A stretch of DNA of 9,016 nucleotides, from assembly GCA_021298045.1 (NCBI GenBank), contig JAJTHY010000084.1, positions 1 through 9,016 on the forward strand, in the 5' to 3' direction. Shown in pieces: positions 5,451-9,016 of the stretch. The DNA is from Candidatus Jidaibacter sp. (GTDB lineage: Bacteria; Pseudomonadota; Alphaproteobacteria; Rickettsiales; Midichloriaceae). The notes below the pieces were generated by a model. The model was not told the origin of the DNA and made no database searches. It saw nothing but the letters and a program-made list of their open reading frames with translations. Position 1 is the stretch's first letter. Each line of letters opens with the position of its first letter. Position numbers and translations under genes: made by a program.

Positions 5451-5602
5451 ATAGTTAAACTGCTATAAAATGGCAGGGTATTCGCTTTTATTGTCATTCC
5501 GCACGCAGTTCAGGGATCTTAAGATCCTAAGCAATAGCGAGGATGACTAAGAGGTGGAGATCTGCTGTATTTTTCAGAGCCATTTTATAAGGGTTTAGCT
5601 AT
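5451..5602. repeat. MITE-like element, copy 2 (complete)
   Basis: The element is 152 bp with 24-bp imperfect terminal inverted repeats: 5451-5474 matches the reverse complement of 5579-5602 at 20 of 24 positions. Inside is a nested pair, GTCATTCCGC (5493-5502) against GCGAGGATGAC (5537-5547), around a perfect 14-bp palindrome GGATCTTAAGATCC (5514-5527). TA dinucleotides occur at both outer edges (5450-5451 and 5602-5603). It encodes no protein. It fills almost the entire gap between two convergent genes, 4 bp after the FixH-family stop and 6 bp before the stop of the next gene, so its hairpin may influence the 3' ends of both transcripts. No T-run follows the palindrome. Confidence 0.8.
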
Positions 5603-5608
5603 AGAAGT

Positions 5609-6085
5609 TTACTTAGACCTACCGCTTGAAGGCCCTTCCAACTCCACTTTTCCTCTAGCATCGCCAACCCTTTTTTGCGCATCTTTAGATTTCTCACGCT
5701 CTGCCATTCTTGCTTTTTGGCCTGCAAGCTCTTGTTCTTTAGTCATACCAATTTCACGTTTACTTGTAAGTTCAGTAATTTTACTCCTAATTTCAGAAGC
5801 TTGCTCATCAAATTTATCTAATTTGCCAGAAGCGCTTTGAGCAAACGCTGCGCCACTTATGCCGCTTACAGCACTAGTAGCCGCTATAACTTCCATAATA
5901 TAAGACCCTCCTAAATTAACTCCCATATCAATGGTGATAATGCTGGCAACAAACGTGAGAACAGACGCTGCTGTGAAAGTGGAGGCGCGCCAGAATCTTT
6001 GATTTATTTTTTCCTTACCTTCCTCTATTCTCGCCATTTCAGCTTGCAGTTGTTCAGCACTTGGCTTTAATGTTTCGTTCGGCAT
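5609..6085 (-). CDS. Unrecognised small membrane protein with two helices and a charged tail
   Basis: I do not recognise a family. The 158-residue product starts with a charged helical segment (1-33). A hairpin of two predicted membrane helices follows (about 35-54 and 62-84), separated by a short GVNLGGSY turn. A long charged, probably coiled-coil tail (88-147) precedes a Gly/Ser-rich end. Both termini are likely on the same side of the membrane, probably cytoplasmic. ATG at 6085 has a strong Shine-Dalgarno, TGAGGT (6091-6096 on the minus strand), 5 nt upstream. The gene is 67 bp downstream of the response regulator on the same strand and could be cotranscribed or a target of it; neither is shown. 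The good ribosome site, clean domain pattern and lack of antisense competitor support a real gene. Confidence 0.7.
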   Translation of the reverse strand: MPNETLKPSAEQLQAEMARIEEGKEKINQRFWRASTFTAASVLTFVASIITIDMGVNLGGSYIMEVIAATSAVSGISGAAFAQSASGKLDKFDEQASEIRSKITELTSKREIGMTKEQELAGQKARMAEREKSKDAQKRVGDARGKVELEGPSSGRSK

Positions 6086-6152
6086 AGGCTACCTCATTTC
6101 ACCTTATTATTTATGATTAAAGCACATAAAAATTAATTTTTGGTTAACGTAA

Positions 6153-6809
6153 CTAAGGCCAAAGAGAATATCCTTTATTGCGTTCAGTAATTAGGTGTCT
6201 TGGGGATTTAGGATCAGCTTCGATTTTATTTCGTAGTCTTGCTATCATGGTATCAATGGTGCGATCGTTCAAGTCTGCGAAGTGGTTTGCAAACTCAACC
6301 CTGGTAATAACAGTTTTAAGATTCTTGCAAAAAAGTGACATTAATTCTTTTTCTGAATGAGTAAGGTGAACTGAGGTTCCATTACGTACTAAGATTTTAC
6401 TATTCAAATCAAAAGCAAAATCACCAAATATCACTTCATGAGATTTAGAATTCTCCGAAATTAAATTCTTAATTCTTAACAACAACTCTCTTAATTCAAA
6501 AGGCTTAGTTATGTAATCACGGGCTCCGCTCTCCAAAGCGTACACTCTATCATCCACATGGCCAAGGGCTGAAACTATTATAACAGGCACATCTATCTTA
6601 TCGCGGTTTTGGTTGATGAACTTAACCCCTGTTCCATCGGGAAGCATTATGTCTAGAATTATCAGGTCAAACTTAAAATATTTATATATTTTCGCACAAT
6701 CCTTAATAGTCCCTACGCTTGAGACTAAATAGCCCTGGCTCTTCAAATATTGTTGCAGCAATCTTCTGATTTTATCGTCATCTTCAACAATAAGAATATG
6801 ATGCTTCAT
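6153..6809 (-). CDS. OmpR/PhoB-family response regulator
   Basis: The product is a 218-residue two-component regulator. The receiver domain (1-115) has the acidic pocket E9/D10/D11, phosphoacceptor D53 within LDIMLPDGTG, a Ser at 80 in place of the usual Thr/Ser switch residue, and K102 in the conserved TKPF. The C-terminal winged helix (about 125-216) includes the recognition-helix region DLNDRTIDTMIARLRNKIE and the wing segment ITERNKGYSLW. The phospho-relay residues are all present, so it should be phosphorylatable. No histidine kinase is in the window. Its ATG overlaps the gatC stop codon as TAATG and it has little Shine-Dalgarno of its own, so translation is probably coupled to gatC. It resembles the OmpR-like regulator kept in several Rickettsiales, but I do not claim orthology. 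Confidence 0.92.
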   Translation of the reverse strand: MKHHILIVEDDDKIRRLLQQYLKSQGYLVSSVGTIKDCAKIYKYFKFDLIILDIMLPDGTGVKFINQNRDKIDVPVIIVSALGHVDDRVYALESGARDYITKPFELRELLLRIKNLISENSKSHEVIFGDFAFDLNSKILVRNGTSVHLTHSEKELMSLFCKNLKTVITRVEFANHFADLNDRTIDTMIARLRNKIEADPKSPRHLITERNKGYSLWP

Positions 6810-7096
6810 TACTCAATGACTTTTGGTACCACGAAATATCCATATTTACCATTTGGAGCTAATTTTGCAAGGGCTTCCTGATTGTCAGGCTCTGTCACAA
6901 GGTCTTCCCTAAGAGCTAAGCTTTGCTCGTTTACAGAAAGCAAAGGTTCGACAGCATCCGTGTTAACCTCATTCAATTGCTGAATCCAGCCAAAAATTTT
7001 ATTCAACTGATCGCAATGCTTGCTTATTTCAGCATCATCCATTTTTATGCGTGACAGGCTAGCAATTTTCTTGACTTGATCTATTGTTAAAGACAT
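6809..7096 (-). CDS. gatC: Aspartyl/glutamyl-tRNA amidotransferase subunit C (GatC)
   Basis: GatC is the small subunit of the GatCAB amidotransferase, which converts Glu-tRNA(Gln) and, where needed, Asp-tRNA(Asn) to Gln-tRNA and Asn-tRNA; it braces the GatA subunit. The 95-residue length is normal. Landmarks include the start MSLTIDQVKKIASLSRI, the helix EISKHCDQLNKIFGWIQQLNEVNTD, the VEPLLSV segment, LREDLV, and the C-terminal YFVVPKVIE. I chose ATG at 7096 because it matches the usual GatC start; a TTG at 7108 in frame would add four residues and overlap the divergent ruvX region. No gatA follows, although gatC-gatA is a common order; a response regulator gene follows instead, overlapping by one base. 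gatA and gatB must lie elsewhere. Confidence 0.93.
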   Translation of the reverse strand: MSLTIDQVKKIASLSRIKMDDAEISKHCDQLNKIFGWIQQLNEVNTDAVEPLLSVNEQSLALREDLVTEPDNQEALAKLAPNGKYGYFVVPKVIE

Positions 7097-7128
7097 AACT
7101 GGTGCCAACTATAAAATTCAACTCAAAC

Positions 7129-7134
7129 TATAAT
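7129..7134 (+). promoter_or_regulatory. Consensus -10 box upstream of ruvX
   Basis: TATAAT occurs 15 nt before the ruvX ATG at 7150. No good -35 lies 16-18 bp upstream. Transcription would start near 7141, leaving a leader of about 9 nt with no Shine-Dalgarno. The site lies in the 53-bp gap shared with divergent gatC. Confidence 0.35.
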
Positions 7135-7149
7135 AGAAACCTGTCCAAA

Positions 7150-7596
7150 ATGCAAGAAGGTCTTTGTGAAAAAATATCCGAGTTCCTAAGCGCTTTACAA
7201 GCTTCTGGTAGAAGCAACATCCTGGCTTTGGATCTAGGGGCCCGTAAAGTAGGGGTAGCTAAAAGCAACCTGTCTCTTAAAATTCCAATCCCTTTGATGG
7301 TAATGGAATACAAAAACCAAACGGATTTATCGCTAAAATTAAAAAGCCTTATAGCTGATAATTTAGTAGGAGGCCTGGTGATCGGTTTACCTAAAGAAGA
7401 TCTTAAAAATAAATTTGCTAGCTTTATAAGCGAGATGCAGCTGCACACACCTTTTATATTCGAAGATGAATCCTATACAACTAAGATGGCAAATGAAATG
7501 CTTTCTAAGCTAGGAGTTAAGCGCAAAAAGCGAAATGAGGTTGATGATAAAATCTCTGCACAAATAATTTTAGACTCATTCTTGCGAAAGATTTAG
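7150..7596 (+). CDS. ruvX: RuvX/YqgF family (pre-16S rRNA nuclease / putative Holliday junction resolvase)
   Basis: This family has an RNase H-like fold and has been linked both to 16S rRNA 5'-end maturation and to Holliday junction resolution. The 148-residue protein shows the family order: ILALDLGARKVGVAKSN (first acidic residue on strand 1), VGGLVIGLPKE (the conserved GLP motif), FIFEDESYTTKMANEML (the D/E-E-x-x-T segment), and the C-terminal VDDKISAQIILDSFL with the last acidic pair. I chose ATG at 7150; a GTG at 7102 would add 16 residues with no family counterpart and overlap the gatC start region. Neither start has a clear ribosome site. The gene is divergent from gatC, an arrangement seen in alphaproteobacteria, and is followed after 54 bp by kdsD on the same strand. 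Confidence 0.9.
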   Translation: MQEGLCEKISEFLSALQASGRSNILALDLGARKVGVAKSNLSLKIPIPLMVMEYKNQTDLSLKLKSLIADNLVGGLVIGLPKEDLKNKFASFISEMQLHTPFIFEDESYTTKMANEMLSKLGVKRKKRNEVDDKISAQIILDSFLRKI

Positions 7597-7613
7597 CGCT
7601 AATGTAGATTTTG

Positions 7614-7622
7614 TGATACAAT
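7614..7622 (+). promoter_or_regulatory. Possible extended -10 promoter of kdsD
   Basis: TGATACAAT combines a TG extension with TACAAT (5 of 6 to consensus). The expected start near 7629 gives a leader of about 22 nt. No credible -35 is present, as is common for extended -10 promoters. Read-through from ruvX is also possible. Confidence 0.35.
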
Positions 7623-7650
7623 ATGTTGCAGAAAAAATAAGTTAAAATAT

Positions 7651-8628
7651 ATGAAATCTATATCTATAAAAGACTTTGAATTTTGTGAATTAGAACTAGC
7701 CAATAAGGTAATAGACCAAGAAATAAAAGGGTTAATAGCTGCCAAGCAATCCCTGGATGGAAATTTTAGAGATGTTATAAATTTATTGCTGTCTGCGCGC
7801 GGCAGGGTAATCGCAACTGGTGTTGGTAAAAGTGGAGTAATTGCAAAAAAATTTGTAGCGACCCTCGCTTCGACTGGCACACCTTCAATGTTTATCCATC
7901 CTGTTGAAGCCTTACATGGCGACCTTGGAATGATAACTCCAGATGATATATTAATTCTGCTTTCAAATTCAGGTGAATCATCTGAACTGGACCAGATAAT
8001 TGAATACTGCAAACGCTTTAATATTCACTCTATAGGCATTTGTAGAAACCAAAATTCCAGCATGGTTAGAGCCTGCTCTAAGAGTATAGTATTACCAAAT
8101 ATTCCTGAAGCAAGCAGGTTGCCAGCTCCAACAACATCCACAACGATGATGCTGGCTTTATGCGATGCTATAGCCGTAGTTTTGGCGGAAAGAAAAGGAT
8201 TTAGTAAGGCAGATTTTGGAGTGTTCCATCCTGGCGGCAATATAGGAGCCAAGCTATCTAAGCTTCGAGATTTTATGCATGCAGGTGAAGATATGCCTCT
8301 CATAAACCATAACGCCACTGTTAATGAAGCGATTGGAGAGATTACCAAAAAACGTTTTGGTTGCGTTGGTGTTTTAGATGAAGCTGGCAATTTGATAGGT
8401 GTTTTAACTGACGGAGACTTGAGGCGCAATATTGATAAAGACTATCGCATCGTCAAAGTTCATGAAATAATGACCCAGAACCCGGTTTTGGTTTCACCAG
8501 AAATTTATGCGGCTGAAATGCTGTATATATTAAATAGCAAGAAAATTACTAACTGCTTTGCTATAGAAGATAATAAGCCTGTTGGCATAATTCACATCCA
8601 TGATTTGCTCAAAGCTAAAGTAGCTTGA
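7651..8628 (+). CDS. kdsD: D-arabinose 5-phosphate isomerase (KdsD/KpsF/GutQ)
   Basis: The enzyme interconverts D-ribulose 5-phosphate and D-arabinose 5-phosphate, the first step of Kdo synthesis for lipopolysaccharide or capsule. The 325-residue length is typical. The SIS domain (about 40-185) has ATGVGKSGVIAKK with Lys at 60, STGTPSMFIHPVEALHGDLGM (74-94), SNSGESSELDQ with Glu at 112, IPEASRLPAPTTSTT with Glu at 153, and FGVFHPGGNIG with His at 193. These positions correspond to the catalytic Lys, Glu, Glu and His of the E. coli enzyme. A CBS-domain pair follows (about 205-325), with VGVLDEAGNLIGVLTDGDLRR and a second repeat ending VGIIHIHDLL. ATG at 7651 has only an AT-rich upstream. An intact gene suggests that the organism makes Kdo-containing envelope glycans. 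The name kpsF is used for the same family in related genomes. Confidence 0.95.
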   Translation: MKSISIKDFEFCELELANKVIDQEIKGLIAAKQSLDGNFRDVINLLLSARGRVIATGVGKSGVIAKKFVATLASTGTPSMFIHPVEALHGDLGMITPDDILILLSNSGESSELDQIIEYCKRFNIHSIGICRNQNSSMVRACSKSIVLPNIPEASRLPAPTTSTTMMLALCDAIAVVLAERKGFSKADFGVFHPGGNIGAKLSKLRDFMHAGEDMPLINHNATVNEAIGEITKKRFGCVGVLDEAGNLIGVLTDGDLRRNIDKDYRIVKVHEIMTQNPVLVSPEIYAAEMLYILNSKKITNCFAIEDNKPVGIIHIHDLLKAKVA

Positions 8629-8757
8629 TTGTGTAACTTTTAGAGCACATCCTTTTTAAAATCACAACTAATATTTAACCTCAGCTCGGTGTAAGAAACA
8701 CCAACCACAGATAATTCGCTATTAAAAAAATATATAACATGCTGAAATATAAATGAA

Positions 8758-8795
8758 GTCATTGCGAGGAGCCTATTGGCGACGTGGCAATCCAG
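8758..8795. repeat. REP-like short palindromic repeat
   Basis: GTCATTGCGAGGAGCC (8758-8773) and GGCGACGTGGCAATCCAG (8778-8795) form an imperfect hairpin: ATTGC (8761-8765) pairs with GCAAT (8787-8791), and GCC with GGC around a TATT loop. Sequences of this GTCATTGCGAGGA...GGCAATCCAG type are a recurrent intergenic repeat in alphaproteobacterial endosymbiont genomes, from memory. Only one copy is in this window. Confidence 0.55.
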
Positions 8796-8876
8796 AAAAA
8801 CAGCGAAGAAGAGTAGACTGTCATATTTGCAACACCGCATTCACAGTGACGATCTTTATAGCTTTTATTTTATATT

Positions 8877-9016
8877 ATAGCTAATTCAACTACAAAAAAG
8901 GCACGGTTTTTGCTTTAATTGTCATTCCGCACGCAGTTCAGGGATCTTAAGATCCCAAGCAATAGCGAGGATGACTAAGAGGTGGAGATTTGTTGTATTT
9001 TTCATAGCCATTTTAT
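8877..9016. repeat. MITE-like element, copy 3 (cut by the window edge)
   Basis: Positions 8919-9016 match 5491-5588 of copy 2 with four substitutions in 98 bases, in the same orientation. The left end starts ATAGCTAA at 8877, but 8884-8918 is more diverged and slightly longer than in copy 2. The central palindrome is 16 bp (GGGATCTTAAGATCCC, 8941-8956), two bases longer than in copy 2 because of one C/T difference. The right inverted repeat begins at 9007 and runs off the window, so the full element should end near 9030. It encodes no protein. Confidence 0.75.

Larger units (their letters stand above)
8629..9016. other. Gene-free region downstream of kdsD, rich in repeats
   Basis: I see no credible gene here. 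The contents are a small hairpin GGTGT-AAGAA-ACACC (8688-8702) without a T-run, the REP-like palindrome at 8758-8795 and the third MITE-like element from 8877. An open frame on the minus strand (8640-8840) runs through the REP-like repeat and looks spurious. Confidence 0.7.

Noticed and set aside
5514..5527. Perfect palindrome GGATCTTAAGATCC considered as an intrinsic terminator
   Set aside because: No T-run follows it on either strand; it is better explained as part of a repeated mobile-type element.
6128..6141. AAAAATTAATTTTT palindrome between the regulator and the small membrane protein gene
   Set aside because: It is purely A/T, which is expected by chance in such DNA and makes an unstable hairpin.
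6178..6360. 60-codon open frame antisense to the response regulator
   Set aside because: It lies wholly within the winged-helix region of a clear regulator gene.
7128..7448. Open frame antisense to ruvX
   Set aside because: ruvX has clear family motifs on the plus strand; this is a shadow frame.
7599..8429. Two open frames antisense to kdsD (7599-8012 and 8025-8429)
   Set aside because: kdsD is intact with all catalytic residues on the plus strand, and the antisense translations show no domain.
8640..8840. 66-codon open frame on the minus strand downstream of kdsD
   Set aside because: It runs through the REP-like palindrome, whose translation (FLDCHVANRLLAMT) is a typical repeat artefact; no ribosome site supports it.
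182..9016. Repeats considered as a CRISPR array
   Set aside because: The copies are dispersed, differ in core and length and have no regular spacers; no cas gene is present.

Overview
This window looks like AT-rich chromosomal DNA from an alphaproteobacterium, most likely a host-associated member of the order Rickettsiales. That placement is inferred from low GC, gene content (gatC divergent from ruvX, a YdcF/DUF218 protein, a FixH-family protein, an OmpR-type regulator, kdsD/kpsF), an adjacent tRNA-Val(UAC)/tRNA-Asp(GUC) pair, and many short palindromic repeats between genes. Genus and species cannot be fixed from the sequence alone.

Layout. Positions 1-126 hold the 3' end of an unidentified gene. 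Positions 127-424 hold no complete gene but contain a MITE-like element (182-320) with terminal inverted repeats. Two unrecognised plus-strand genes follow (425-1903 and 1922-2296), 18 bp apart and probably one operon. The second ends stop-to-stop against a convergent DUF218 envelope protein gene (2297-2950, minus). Next come tRNA-Asp and tRNA-Val (minus) and a divergent folB (plus). This tRNA-folB block is flanked by two diverged direct copies of a 130-160 bp repeat; the distal copy includes the folB stop codon. A class I SAM methyltransferase gene (minus) converges on folB. A FixH-family gene is transcribed away from it.

A second MITE-like element (5451-5602) fills the gap between the FixH gene and an unrecognised small two-helix membrane protein gene (5609-6085, minus). 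Upstream of the latter are an OmpR/PhoB-type response regulator (6153-6809) and gatC (6809-7096), whose stop and start codons overlap as TAATG. gatC is divergent from ruvX (7150-7596), which is followed by kdsD/kpsF (7651-8628). The last 388 bases have no credible gene; they carry a REP-like palindrome and a third MITE-like element, truncated by the window edge and 96% identical to the second over 98 bp.

The recognisable genes are mostly housekeeping: folate synthesis (folB), Gln-tRNA/Asn-tRNA amidation (gatC), 16S rRNA processing or Holliday junction family (ruvX), Kdo/LPS precursor synthesis (kdsD), envelope maintenance (DUF218) and possibly cytochrome oxidase assembly (FixH). The less explained content is the 425-2296 operon, the gatC-regulator coupling without an adjacent gatA, and the repeat families that sit in most intergenic gaps. 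I see no CRISPR array, toxin-antitoxin pair, phage module or intact transposase, and no clear evidence of a new multi-gene system.
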